Shown in pieces: positions 36,007-45,644 of a stretch of 64,000 nt of DNA. Made by a program: the position numbers and the translations under genes. The notes below the pieces were generated by a model, which had not been told where the DNA came from, searched no databases, and was given only the letters and a program-made list of their open reading frames with translations. Each line of letters starts with the position of its first letter. Positions within the stretch are counted from its first letter, which is position 1. Origin of the DNA: Pseudobutyrivibrio sp. 49 (GTDB taxonomy: Bacteria > Bacillota > Clostridia > Lachnospirales > Lachnospiraceae); the NCBI RefSeq assembly GCF_900100545.1, contig NZ_FNDP01000001.1, positions 1 through 64,000 on the forward strand, in the 5' to 3' direction.

Positions 36007-39000
36007 ATGAAAGGAAAAGGAAAGCGATTAGCCGCATTACTAACACTTATAGTTCTTACTTTCAGTTCAGTATTGGTTGTTAACGCTGATAGCAACACAA
36101 AACTGATTCAGAGAAGTACTAGTGTAAGCAATCAGGAAGAGAACTTCGATCATACTGAGGTTTCTGTTGCTGCAAACACACCAGACAGAACTGGCTTTGT
36201 TCTCAACGTAAAGAGAGCAGATGACAGCTTTACTCTGTACAATTTGGTAAACATCGTAGCTACTGATAATGAGGCAAACGGAATCACATCCATTGATGTT
36301 CAGTGGATTACTCCTGTTGCAAACTTTATTCAGTCACATGAGCAGTTTGCCAACGATCCAGACTACGCTTCTCCTACAGCTCTGGGTGCTTATACAGTAG
36401 ACCAGACCCTTTCAGGTGAGGCTAAGGAAAATGCAGAGAAGGCAGCTAAGGCTGCAAAGGAAAAGAAGCTCATCACTCTTATCAATGCTATGAAATCAGA
36501 TTATGACATCGTAGTTGATAAGAATGCTACAGCTCTTGGACAGATGACAGCTGTTGCACATCTTGATGGTTCAACAGTTGAATCTAAGATTGCAAGTGAC
36601 CCAGAAGCTAACCTTAATGATATTTCAGGCTCAGAGGTTAAAATTGGTCTTTCTGGTAACGCTTATGAAATCAGCAAGCTGCAGTTTGGTTTGTATTTTG
36701 TACACGCTACAAATCCAGCCAGAGCTTCAGGCGGTGGTTATCAGCCTGTAGTAGTAGAGCTTATTCCAGAACAGACAGGTCCTTCAGGTCATTGGTATAT
36801 CGATAATAATAAAACAGCTACACTTAAGAACGAATCAATCAGCATCGGAAAGAAAATCAACGAATCTGATAGCGATATTATCAGAGAAGGTGAGATTGTT
36901 TCATTTAGAGTAGATATTGACATTCCTCTTTATAACAAGACTGGTAATACATTTGATTATACAAAGTTCAATGCTATTGATGATATGACACAGGGCTTCA
37001 CCCTCATTGCCACATCAGCAACACTTACTTATTTTGACTCACAGGGAAGAGAGTATCATCCGCTTGCAGCTCTTGTAGGTGAGCAGTATGGTAACAGAAC
37101 AGCCCGTGATGCAAATGGTACTTATGAAGCAACTCTTATTGGTTATAGTTATCCTGTTTATTACAGTGGTGAAGAAAATCAGAAGGCTTACTTCTACATT
37201 ACAGAAGATTCCAGCTCACAGATTACTGTTTGGGTAAATAATGGAGGAAAGCTCAATAAGGTTCCACTTCAGAAGACTAAGACTAATGGCACATATACAT
37301 TTAATACTAATGACTTAATAGCTATTAACAACCAGCTTGGTTCAGACAATCAGATTCCAAGCTCATACATTACTTCTTCAAATGCACCAAAGTTTGTTCT
37401 TTCAGATACAACTAAGTCCCTTATTTCAGTAGAGTTCTATTATGAGACTCTTATGAATGAAGCTACTTATGCTCAGAAGATTACTGGAAATGCTAACTAT
37501 GTTCAGGATGAAAACTTTACATTACCTAGCAAGGTTCAGGTAAAATATGATGCTTTAGTAAATGATTCAGCATACCTTGGAAATAACGACAATACAAATA
37601 CGGTAACAGCATATTATGTTGAAGATACATCAGGAACAATCGGTACTGTTGAGGATGAAGTAGTTGCATGGACATACGGTGCAAACATCGTCAAGGTAGA
37701 CGGCGAAGCTTATTCTGACTTTGAGAAGCTTCAGCCAGAGCAGCAGGCAGCACAGCTTGAATCCGGAAAGACACCTTATCTGGAGGGCGCTGTATTCGAC
37801 ATCTATCGTTTAGATACAACATACTGTGGTGGTTCTGCAAATACAGATCAGAACTCTTCACCAGCAGAGAGAGCATATAATACATTCTCATTCTACGACG
37901 ATGCCACTTATCCTGTTACATCAGTAGACAGTTCTGATATTTCAAAGAGATATGGAGAGTCATACAGACAGTATGCAGAAGTACTTCAGAGAGCAATGAA
38001 GTATGAGATGACTCAGAAGATGGCTCTTACAGATGCAACAGTTATCGGTGGTGCTATCCAGTCTGCATTTGGACAGCTTGGTTCATACACTACAGCTGCT
38101 ACATTTACAAATAAGTATAATTTCGCAGATTTATATACTAACGTAGAAACACTTAATTCATTACATAGCGGATACGGTGGAAATATTCTTCTTGATTACA
38201 TCGTTCCAAAGGCTAAGACAATTGCTAGTGGAAAGTCATGGGATCAGGCAGAAGACTTTGAAAGTGATTTCGTAGTATTTGTACCTAGATGGGTAGAAGC
38301 TAATGAATGTGCAGTTCATACAGGAGCACACTGGCACTTGGATGCATACTCATTATTCTGGGCAGATACAACATCAGTTGCTGATGGCGATGGTGTTTTA
38401 CTTACAGGATTTGATCCAAATAAGTATCTCATGATTGAGAAAACTGCACCAGCAGGTGGATATAACAAGTTAAGTACAGCAATTTACTTTGAGGTAAATC
38501 AGATTTCCGACGAGCTCTATACAGAAAGAGGTAATTCTTATGCAAGCTTCTTGTCAGATGTATATGAGAACGCACTTGGAGAAACAACACAGGATGATAA
38601 CCAGGATGGTATTTACCACTTCATTATCAAGAACTACAGTGGTTTAACACTTCCAAGTACTGGTGGAATTGGTACATTATTATTCACATTAATAGGTTTG
38701 ATTATTATGGGTGGAGCAATTGTATTTGTAATTGCAAGAAGAAAGAAGCTGGCTAAGAACGCAGCATCATTCATGGCTATAGCTTTGATGATATTGTCAC
38801 TTCTTGTACCTTCAATGAATGCAAATGCAGCTACAACAATCAGCCTTGGAAACAGTGATGGAGTTAGTACTGGTGTCCAGAAGGCAACACCAAATGGCAC
38901 AGCAGAGTTCATTATTCATCTTAGAGACTCAGCAGATGTTCTTTCAGTATATAGAATTGCATCTGTAAGTTACGATGATACAACAATGACCTGGAGTGAT

Positions 39001-41139
39001 TTGGAATGGGTTCCAAACCTTTACAGCTACTTAGGAAACTATTCACTTGATACAGGTAATGATAACATTCCTACAACTCCACAGCAGTTTACAGAGTTAA
39101 ATGCAAAGGAGCAGGCAGATTTCCTTACATGGGCTTATAACACAAGAGATAAGTCTGGAATAGGAACAACATACAAGGTTAACGATCAGTACATTAGTAA
39201 GTTTCAAAATCAGACAACTAATGAGAACTACGCAAAGATTACAAACGTTGCTTATGGTATGTACTTAATCAAGGGTGAAAACCCTACAATAGGTAGATCA
39301 TACTCAGTACTTACACTTTCAGCAGTTCCAGAGATTCAGGGACCTATGGGTGTTTACTATCTTACAGGTGACCTTGAAGCTACACTTAAGTACGCTGATG
39401 TGACAGTAGATAAGCGCATCAACGAGATGGACTATGATGTAGTAAGAACTGGTGAGACAGTTACATTCGAAATCGCTGGTGAGATTCCTAGCTACTATCC
39501 AATCAACGGCGGTGTTGTATACACCAAGGAAGATGGAGATTTATACACTGGATACGACTGGAATGCAAATTACAAGTTTAATATTACTGATGATATGTCA
39601 TCTGCATTCACACTTGATCCAAGTACTATAGAGATCTACTTGGGTGATTCTCTTACAGAAGCTGGCGAGTGGGTTGCACCTCCAGCAAACTCATACATAA
39701 GCCTTATTGCATCTCCATATTCATCAGAAGCTGGTGAAGGTGTTGTATGGTTCAAGGATAGTACAGATAAGAACGGATATTACATTATCAAGCATATTGT
39801 AAAGAACGGTAATGTATACAATCTTACATGGTACGTTTACAACGAAAAGGAAGGAAGCATTGAATTATTAACAACTGGTACAGCAAGTACAGAGGCAAAT
39901 GCTACAGGACTTCCAGACGCATCTATAACAAGTGCTTATAAGACTGCAACAGGAATCCAGACTATAGGAACATTTGCAAGAGCTACCAGCAAGAACATTT
40001 TTGCAATCTCATTTGATTACTCAAAGCTTGTAGAAATCAATGAGGAAGGTAAGTGGGAACAGATTTATAAGTACATCGGTCTTACTTACAAAGCTACAGT
40101 TACAGATGATTGCCAGCCAGGCTCACAGAACAATACAAATACTGTTCACCTCTGGTATAGAAGTGATATTGCAGGACATTACAGCTCAGTAGACGATACA
40201 GTAAGAGCCTACACATATGGAATGAGAATTGTAAAGACTGATGGAGAATCAAATCCAACCAAGTACCTTATCGGTGCACAGTTCAATCTTTACAAGGAAG
40301 CATATGTATATGTTCCTGATATGACAAAGGAAGGCGCTACAACAGCTACATTTACAGCAGAGCCTTCACCTTCTAACTGGGAATTCTATAAGTTTGGTGG
40401 TTATGCAGCTAACGGTGAGTACTCATCAAAGACAGAAGAAATTCCTACAGACGACAGTGAAACACCTGTAACACTTGATACACTTGATAAGCTTGAAGCA
40501 TCAGGCACAACCTTTGATGGTGGACTTAATACTTACTTTAGATATGTTCAGGTTCCAGCAGGAACAGATGATATCGACGAGGAACACTACAATGTAATCG
40601 TTTACAAGCAGATGGCACTTGCAGATCAGGTTGGAACAAATGCAGCAGGTGAAGAGTCGCAGACAGTACTTGATAATACAATCTATTCAATTGATACAGA
40701 AGAAGGTGTTTTAATCGATGGATTAGAGGATGCTTCATATGTATTAATCGAGACAGTATCTCCACAGGGGTACAACGCTCTTACAGAGGCAATGAGATTT
40801 GAAATTAACAAGCTGTCAGTAGAGCAGCATGAGATGGCAGAAAATGCAGCTTATGACACAGACGTTATTTTCTACTCAGCTAACGAGGTTGACCCAACAC
40901 AGGAAGGTATTGTAGATGCAGTAGCAGTAAAGACTACAGAAAATGAACAGGAAGTAATTAAGTACTATCAGGGATATTCAGATGGTATTTATGGAATTAA
41001 TGTAAAGAACTATCAGGGACTTACACTTCCAAGTACTGGTGGTATTGGTACATTGTTATTCACAATTATCGGTATCATCATCATGGCAGCAGTACTTATC
41101 GTAATACTTGCCAAGAGAAAGAAAAATAGTTATATGTAG
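36007..41139 (+). CDS. Double pilin: two complete LPXTG pilins in one reading frame
   Basis: A 1710-residue protein. Unit 1: signal peptide (1-27, ending VNA), N-domain, the strand SIGKKINESDSDIIREGE near 278, Cna-B-like region and E-box IEKTAPAGGYN. LPSTG follows at residue 882, then a membrane helix and ARRKK. Without a stop or frameshift it continues as LAKNAASFMAIALMILSLL ending NANAA (about 918-942), a second secretion signal. Unit 2: N-domain, VDKRINEMDYDVVRTGE, KTDGE...LIGAQFNLYKEA, E-box VLIETVSPQGYN, LPSTG at 1674 and a KRKK tail. Signal peptidase and sortase could release two pilins. An internal ATG at 38773 has no ribosome site. The start is ATG 36007 after AAGGAGG. A fusion made by assembly or recombination remains possible. 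Confidence 0.85.
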   Translation: MKGKGKRLAALLTLIVLTFSSVLVVNADSNTKLIQRSTSVSNQEENFDHTEVSVAANTPDRTGFVLNVKRADDSFTLYNLVNIVATDNEANGITSIDVQWITPVANFIQSHEQFANDPDYASPTALGAYTVDQTLSGEAKENAEKAAKAAKEKKLITLINAMKSDYDIVVDKNATALGQMTAVAHLDGSTVESKIASDPEANLNDISGSEVKIGLSGNAYEISKLQFGLYFVHATNPARASGGGYQPVVVELIPEQTGPSGHWYIDNNKTATLKNESISIGKKINESDSDIIREGEIVSFRVDIDIPLYNKTGNTFDYTKFNAIDDMTQGFTLIATSATLTYFDSQGREYHPLAALVGEQYGNRTARDANGTYEATLIGYSYPVYYSGEENQKAYFYITEDSSSQITVWVNNGGKLNKVPLQKTKTNGTYTFNTNDLIAINNQLGSDNQIPSSYITSSNAPKFVLSDTTKSLISVEFYYETLMNEATYAQKITGNANYVQDENFTLPSKVQVKYDALVNDSAYLGNNDNTNTVTAYYVEDTSGTIGTVEDEVVAWTYGANIVKVDGEAYSDFEKLQPEQQAAQLESGKTPYLEGAVFDIYRLDTTYCGGSANTDQNSSPAERAYNTFSFYDDATYPVTSVDSSDISKRYGESYRQYAEVLQRAMKYEMTQKMALTDATVIGGAIQSAFGQLGSYTTAATFTNKYNFADLYTNVETLNSLHSGYGGNILLDYIVPKAKTIASGKSWDQAEDFESDFVVFVPRWVEANECAVHTGAHWHLDAYSLFWADTTSVADGDGVLLTGFDPNKYLMIEKTAPAGGYNKLSTAIYFEVNQISDELYTERGNSYASFLSDVYENALGETTQDDNQDGIYHFIIKNYSGLTLPSTGGIGTLLFTLIGLIIMGGAIVFVIARRKKLAKNAASFMAIALMILSLLVPSMNANAATTISLGNSDGVSTGVQKATPNGTAEFIIHLRDSADVLSVYRIASVSYDDTTMTWSDLEWVPNLYSYLGNYSLDTGNDNIPTTPQQFTELNAKEQADFLTWAYNTRDKSGIGTTYKVNDQYISKFQNQTTNENYAKITNVAYGMYLIKGENPTIGRSYSVLTLSAVPEIQGPMGVYYLTGDLEATLKYADVTVDKRINEMDYDVVRTGETVTFEIAGEIPSYYPINGGVVYTKEDGDLYTGYDWNANYKFNITDDMSSAFTLDPSTIEIYLGDSLTEAGEWVAPPANSYISLIASPYSSEAGEGVVWFKDSTDKNGYYIIKHIVKNGNVYNLTWYVYNEKEGSIELLTTGTASTEANATGLPDASITSAYKTATGIQTIGTFARATSKNIFAISFDYSKLVEINEEGKWEQIYKYIGLTYKATVTDDCQPGSQNNTNTVHLWYRSDIAGHYSSVDDTVRAYTYGMRIVKTDGESNPTKYLIGAQFNLYKEAYVYVPDMTKEGATTATFTAEPSPSNWEFYKFGGYAANGEYSSKTEEIPTDDSETPVTLDTLDKLEASGTTFDGGLNTYFRYVQVPAGTDDIDEEHYNVIVYKQMALADQVGTNAAGEESQTVLDNTIYSIDTEEGVLIDGLEDASYVLIETVSPQGYNALTEAMRFEINKLSVEQHEMAENAAYDTDVIFYSANEVDPTQEGIVDAVAVKTTENEQEVIKYYQGYSDGIYGINVKNYQGLTLPSTGGIGTLLFTIIGIIIMAAVLIVILAKRKKNSYM

Positions 41140-41160
41140 TTTCTTATTCTAACAAAAAAT

Positions 41161-41195
41161 GGGCAGGAGGCAGTTAACTGCCTTCTGCCTGTTTA
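41161..41195 (+). terminator. Hairpin between double pilin and sortase operon, attenuator candidate
   Basis: AGGCAGTTAACTGCCT is a perfect palindrome extended by GGCAG/CTGCC, followed by TGTTTACTTTTG. The T-tract is imperfect and no new promoter is seen before the sortase, so partial read-through giving less sortase than pilin is plausible. Confidence 0.7.
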
Positions 41196-41210
41196 CTTTT
41201 GAGGGATGGC

Positions 41211-42533
41211 ATGGGTGTTCGAAGGAAATTCAATTACATGAATTTACTTTTAATCCTAGTTTTCGTAGTGGGACTAGGAATACTTTTGTATCCCAACATT
41301 TCTGACTTTTTTAACCAGAAGAACAGTTCAAAATCAATTAATGAATACGATGAAACAGTAGCTCAGATGAATGAGGAAACAAGACAGGTGCTGTTTCATG
41401 AAACAGAAGACTATAACACCACACTTTTATCAAATCCAGTAGGTCGTTTTGCAGACATGACCGAGGAAATGAAGGATGAATATTATTCTACTTTGGATGT
41501 AGATGGAAGTGGAATGATGTGTTATCTGAAGATTGACAAGTTGGGCTTAAACCTGCCGGTTTTCCATGGTACTACAGAGGACGTATTACAGAAGTACGTT
41601 GGACACATTGAAGGAACATCACTTCCAACAGGTGGAGTTGGTACCCATTGTGGTCTCTCAGGTCACAGAGGATTACCAAGCGCCGTACTTTTCACAAATC
41701 TGGACAGAATGGAAGTGGGAGATGTTTTCTCCATCATCGTTTTAGGTGAGGAGCACTTTTATCAGATAGATCAGATAGTAACAGTATTACCAAATGATTT
41801 ATCACCTTTAGCAATCGATCCAGAAATGGATTACGTTACATTGGTCACATGCACTCCTTACGGTGAGAACACTCATCGACTTATGATACGAGGAGTTAGA
41901 ATAGAGGATGAAAAGGCTGAGGAGGTAATTGAGAACACGGACTCATCAGCACTGAAATACGGACTTACCCGTGAACAGGTTGTAAATGTTATTGCAGCAG
42001 TTATGGGTTCTATATTCGTATTTGTAGCAGTACCAGTTCTGCTTTTCCCACCAGTGCCTACACCAAAGGCATATATAAGACCTTGGGATGACAATATCGA
42101 GGAGGTTTGTAAGGCGGCCATTAAGGTTTCCGAAATGGCTACCAGAGCAAACTGGGAAATGGATAGTGTTACTCATGAGGCAGACACCTTTGCAAAGAGA
42201 AGAAGATGGGATGACACTCTCAATCACACAGATAAGCTTACAGAATCAGATAGCGAAAGACCTTGGGATGAATACGATTTCTACGATGAGTCAGTAGACT
42301 ATAGTGAGGAAGAGTCAATAAGACTGTGGGATGATAAGGTATTAGAGAAGGTTGATCAGGACTGGTCAGTATTTGACAGAGACAGGAATCAGCAGAATCT
42401 TAAGTTTGAAAACATAAATGAAATTATCGACCAGGGCAAGGTTGAGGATGCATTTGAAAACCTTGACGATTATTTCAAGGAAGAATTACGAATAGGATTT
42501 GAACTATTGGAGAAATCCAAGAAAGGAAAGTAG
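41211..42533 (+). CDS. Class C-like pilin sortase with cytoplasmic WD-rich extension
   Basis: A 440-residue sortase. An N-terminal helix (LLLILVFVVGLGILLY) precedes the sortase fold (about 95-235), with His152 in GLSGHRGLP, Cys214 in TLVTCTPYG and the arginine in HRLMIRG. That is the TLXTC signature of pilin-polymerising class C enzymes. A second membrane helix (about 250-280, VINVIAAVMGSIFVFVAV-like) places the last 150 residues in the cytoplasm. This tail is acidic and repeats RPWDDN, RRWDDT, RPWDEY and RLWDDK. Typical class C sortases end soon after the second helix. ATG 41211 with GAGGG is preferred to TTG 41199. It opens a five-gene operon. Confidence 0.88.
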   Translation: MGVRRKFNYMNLLLILVFVVGLGILLYPNISDFFNQKNSSKSINEYDETVAQMNEETRQVLFHETEDYNTTLLSNPVGRFADMTEEMKDEYYSTLDVDGSGMMCYLKIDKLGLNLPVFHGTTEDVLQKYVGHIEGTSLPTGGVGTHCGLSGHRGLPSAVLFTNLDRMEVGDVFSIIVLGEEHFYQIDQIVTVLPNDLSPLAIDPEMDYVTLVTCTPYGENTHRLMIRGVRIEDEKAEEVIENTDSSALKYGLTREQVVNVIAAVMGSIFVFVAVPVLLFPPVPTPKAYIRPWDDNIEEVCKAAIKVSEMATRANWEMDSVTHEADTFAKRRRWDDTLNHTDKLTESDSERPWDEYDFYDESVDYSEEESIRLWDDKVLEKVDQDWSVFDRDRNQQNLKFENINEIIDQGKVEDAFENLDDYFKEELRIGFELLEKSKKGK

Positions 42534-42535
42534 TC

Positions 42536-45500
42536 ATGTTAGGAGCCTGGAAGAAATACCTGAACTACATATTGATTATTGTAACAGGCTCTATGCTGAT
42601 TTTGTTTATTATTTCCAATGCCATTTCTGTGACTACCGTTGCCGAGGATGGTGATTTAAATGAGAGCCTTGCAGACGGGTTGGGCTCAGATGAAAACTTA
42701 TCTAATCCAAATGGTGATGTAGTGCTTACATCAGCAGGTGGTGGAGAGGATGGTGGAGCTCAAACTCCAGAGCCTGCACCTGAACCAATTCCAATACCTT
42801 CAGATGGAGGGGATCCAGAAGACCCAACTGTTACGCCGGTTCCAGAGGCTGATCCTACCCCAACGCCAAATCCAGATGATCCAGAAGTGACACCAACGCC
42901 AAATCCAGATGATCCAGAAGTGACACCAACTCCGGATCCAGATGATCCAGAAGTGACACCAACACCAGATCCAGAAGTAACACCAACCCCAGAGGTAAAT
43001 CCTACTCCTGAACCAGGAGAGGAGGAAGAGGATAATGGCTGCATTTGTACAACACATTGTACAGAGGATGAAGTAAATTCTGAGTGTCCGGTTTGTTCTG
43101 AGGATTACAATGAATGTTCACCTAAGGAAGAGGACCCAGAGGAAGGCGAGGAAGAGGAAGAAGAGTGCACCTGTACAGCACTTTGTAATTCGGCAGAGTT
43201 TGATGAGACATGTCCTGTATGTGCCAAGGACTTTACCAAATGTGCCTTTAAAGAAGAGGAAGAAAAGGAATGTACCTGTGAGTACTTATGCGAAGAAGGT
43301 GAAGTGGACTTAAGCTGTGAGTGTTGTGCCGAGGATTACACCAAATGTAAAGGTGTTGAGCGGGAATATGCAGCTATTATTCAGTACTCTATTCATGGGG
43401 AGGAAAAGACTGCAAAGTTCCTTACACTTGAGGAGGCACTGAATGGAGCAAAGGCAGTTGCCGATGAGGTTCACAGTCAGGAGGATTCTAACTATGTTCC
43501 CGTTATTGAAATCAGGGATGAAATAGATGTTTCCTCTACTATTACTGTTGAAAATAACTGTAACTTTATCATTGATGTAAAAGGACACAGGATTTCTGTT
43601 GATTCAGGAGCATATCTTGATTTCAGTAGCAGTGGTGTTACCTTTAGGGACAGCACCACCTCTGGAATTAATTACGGTGGAGATAACACCAGACCGGGTG
43701 GCGTCTCAGGTACAAGTGGTCAGCTCTTTGCTGGTTCAGATACTCTGACATTTACAACGGGTTATTACAATATTTCAAGTGGTGTATTATGCAGTGGTTT
43801 TTCTACAGTTACAGTAAACGATGCATTTTTGATTAATTCATCAGGTAGTCTTTTTGATAACAGAACTACCTTTAATGTTAACAACGGTTTCTTTGTTTAC
43901 GACAGTCTTTATACAGATGGAAATGAGGGTAGTGTTGTTTGTCCAAACAGTATGGTTCTGATGGATAAGGCCCTTTCAATCGGTGGCTATTCTGTTCAGG
44001 GCTATGGTTTGTGCTCAGCAGTATTCAAGGTGACACTGCAGATGGTAGGAGCAACAGACTACTACTGCTCAACCTTTGCAGAGGCATTTAGCACAGCTGA
44101 GAGTCTCAGTAAATCAAATGATGGGGCAAAGACTGTTATTGTTATAAATGATACAGTCGTTTCCAGCGTTGCCATATCACAGACATATACTCTGACAGGC
44201 AATGGTGAAGGCTATGACCCAGTGGTACAGATCGACAATATTAATTTTACTCGAGGTGGAGCAGGCACAGCTGGATTTGATGGAACAATGTTTGCTGTAT
44301 CAGGAGGCGAGCTGATATTCAATGATTGTACAATCAATGGATATATTTCCGAAAGTCAGGTAGCTGTAGGCTCTATGATTACCGTTGATTCTGGAGCTAC
44401 TCTTTCCCTTATAGGTTCATCAGGTACGGGTACTGTTCTCACAGGAAATGTTGCACTCCTTGGTGCTACAGCTGGGGACCCTGCAGCAGGTATTTATTTA
44501 AAGGATGGAAGCCGTTTAAGAGTTAATGGCTATATTGTTGCTCATAATAATGTATGCTACAGCGAGGTGGCTGACCCTAATGGTCAGATTGAGGGAATCA
44601 GAACTGACAGAAACGTATACATGGAAGTAAATTCAGCCATAGTAGTTGATGGAGCCCTTATCAAGACAGAGAGCTTCCTGATAGGAATTACAATGTCCAC
44701 TGATGATGTGGATGAGACTCAGCCAATAGGCTCCCTTTCCAACGATTACTATTTTGGTTTGGCAGCAGCAGGTATTTCAGAGGTTGATTTAAGTGCATTC
44801 TACATGGATACCTCGGCAGCCTACTTCATGGATATGGACTTTGATAACAATATAATCACATGGAGCAGAGGAGGCTCACTGCTTCCTGAGGCAGGAGTGT
44901 TTAGATTGGAATATATTCTTTTATTTATGGGATTGATGGGATTCATTTTCCGTGCAATTCAGGAAGCCAAGGATGAAAGAAAAGAGATAGTAAAATACAT
45001 TACCGTCATTTCATTGATCTGCCTTCTAGCAGGTGCTGGTTTTGGCAGCTATCACGTATATGATGAGATGAAGATTATTCAGCGTAATAATCAGGTGATG
45101 GAAAATTTGACAGGAAATAACAGTGATGGTCAGGTCACCTCAGGCGATGCAACCTTTGAACAGGAGGTGACGCCAGAGGAATCAATCACAATCGTGGAGG
45201 ATACCTCCACTGAAAAGATTGTGGAAGAGGTGGCACCTAATAAGTCCATTGTTCCTGCAGATGGCAGAGAATATATAGGCGTTATTGAAGTGGAGCGACT
45301 GGGAATTAAGCTTCCAGTATTAAGCAGCTACACAGATGCAGATATGAAGACAACTCCTTGTGTATATTATGGCACGAGAGAAAATGGAAATCTGGTAATC
45401 GTGGGTCACAATTATAACAGTCAGTTTGGAGATTTCAATCTCCTTGACAGCAGGGAGGTTATTACAGCAAAGCTGACACTGGTGGATGGAAGTGAGTACG

Positions 45501-45640
45501 AATATACCAGCAAGCTGATGGAGAATCTTGAGCCTGATCAAATCGATGAGATGCTGACAGGCGACTGGGATTTAACACTGTTTACATGTAGTTATTCAGG
45601 AGAGAAGAGAATAGCAATTAGATTTGACTTGAAGAGGTAG
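42536..45640 (+). CDS. Sortase fused to a repeat-rich, Cys-rich extracellular domain
   Basis: A 1034-residue fusion. TM1 is at about 9-29. Pro-rich TPNPDDPEV repeats (about 95-160) are followed by three six-cysteine modules (about 167-272, spacing C-x-C-x3-C-x8-C-x2-C-x5-C). A beta-helix-like region (about 310-770) leads to TM2 (LEYILLFMGLMGF, near 790), a charged cytoplasmic loop (QEAKDERKEIVKY) and TM3 (ITVISLICLLAGAGFG). The C-terminal sortase domain (about 905-1034) has His958 in IVGHNYNSQFG, Cys1018 in LFTCSYSG and the following KRIAIRF arginine. The topology puts both the ectodomain and the catalytic domain outside. It starts 2 bp after the first sortase. It may anchor rather than polymerise pili; class is uncertain. 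Confidence 0.83.
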   Translation: MLGAWKKYLNYILIIVTGSMLILFIISNAISVTTVAEDGDLNESLADGLGSDENLSNPNGDVVLTSAGGGEDGGAQTPEPAPEPIPIPSDGGDPEDPTVTPVPEADPTPTPNPDDPEVTPTPNPDDPEVTPTPDPDDPEVTPTPDPEVTPTPEVNPTPEPGEEEEDNGCICTTHCTEDEVNSECPVCSEDYNECSPKEEDPEEGEEEEEECTCTALCNSAEFDETCPVCAKDFTKCAFKEEEEKECTCEYLCEEGEVDLSCECCAEDYTKCKGVEREYAAIIQYSIHGEEKTAKFLTLEEALNGAKAVADEVHSQEDSNYVPVIEIRDEIDVSSTITVENNCNFIIDVKGHRISVDSGAYLDFSSSGVTFRDSTTSGINYGGDNTRPGGVSGTSGQLFAGSDTLTFTTGYYNISSGVLCSGFSTVTVNDAFLINSSGSLFDNRTTFNVNNGFFVYDSLYTDGNEGSVVCPNSMVLMDKALSIGGYSVQGYGLCSAVFKVTLQMVGATDYYCSTFAEAFSTAESLSKSNDGAKTVIVINDTVVSSVAISQTYTLTGNGEGYDPVVQIDNINFTRGGAGTAGFDGTMFAVSGGELIFNDCTINGYISESQVAVGSMITVDSGATLSLIGSSGTGTVLTGNVALLGATAGDPAAGIYLKDGSRLRVNGYIVAHNNVCYSEVADPNGQIEGIRTDRNVYMEVNSAIVVDGALIKTESFLIGITMSTDDVDETQPIGSLSNDYYFGLAAAGISEVDLSAFYMDTSAAYFMDMDFDNNIITWSRGGSLLPEAGVFRLEYILLFMGLMGFIFRAIQEAKDERKEIVKYITVISLICLLAGAGFGSYHVYDEMKIIQRNNQVMENLTGNNSDGQVTSGDATFEQEVTPEESITIVEDTSTEKIVEEVAPNKSIVPADGREYIGVIEVERLGIKLPVLSSYTDADMKTTPCVYYGTRENGNLVIVGHNYNSQFGDFNLLDSREVITAKLTLVDGSEYEYTSKLMENLEPDQIDEMLTGDWDLTLFTCSYSGEKRIAIRFDLKR

Positions 45641-45644
45641 AAGT

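Noticed and set aside
38773-41139. Separate second pilin gene starting at the internal ATG
   Set aside because: No ribosome site lies in the 20 bases upstream and the frame is continuous with the first pilin; the single-ORF reading is simpler, although internal initiation cannot be excluded.
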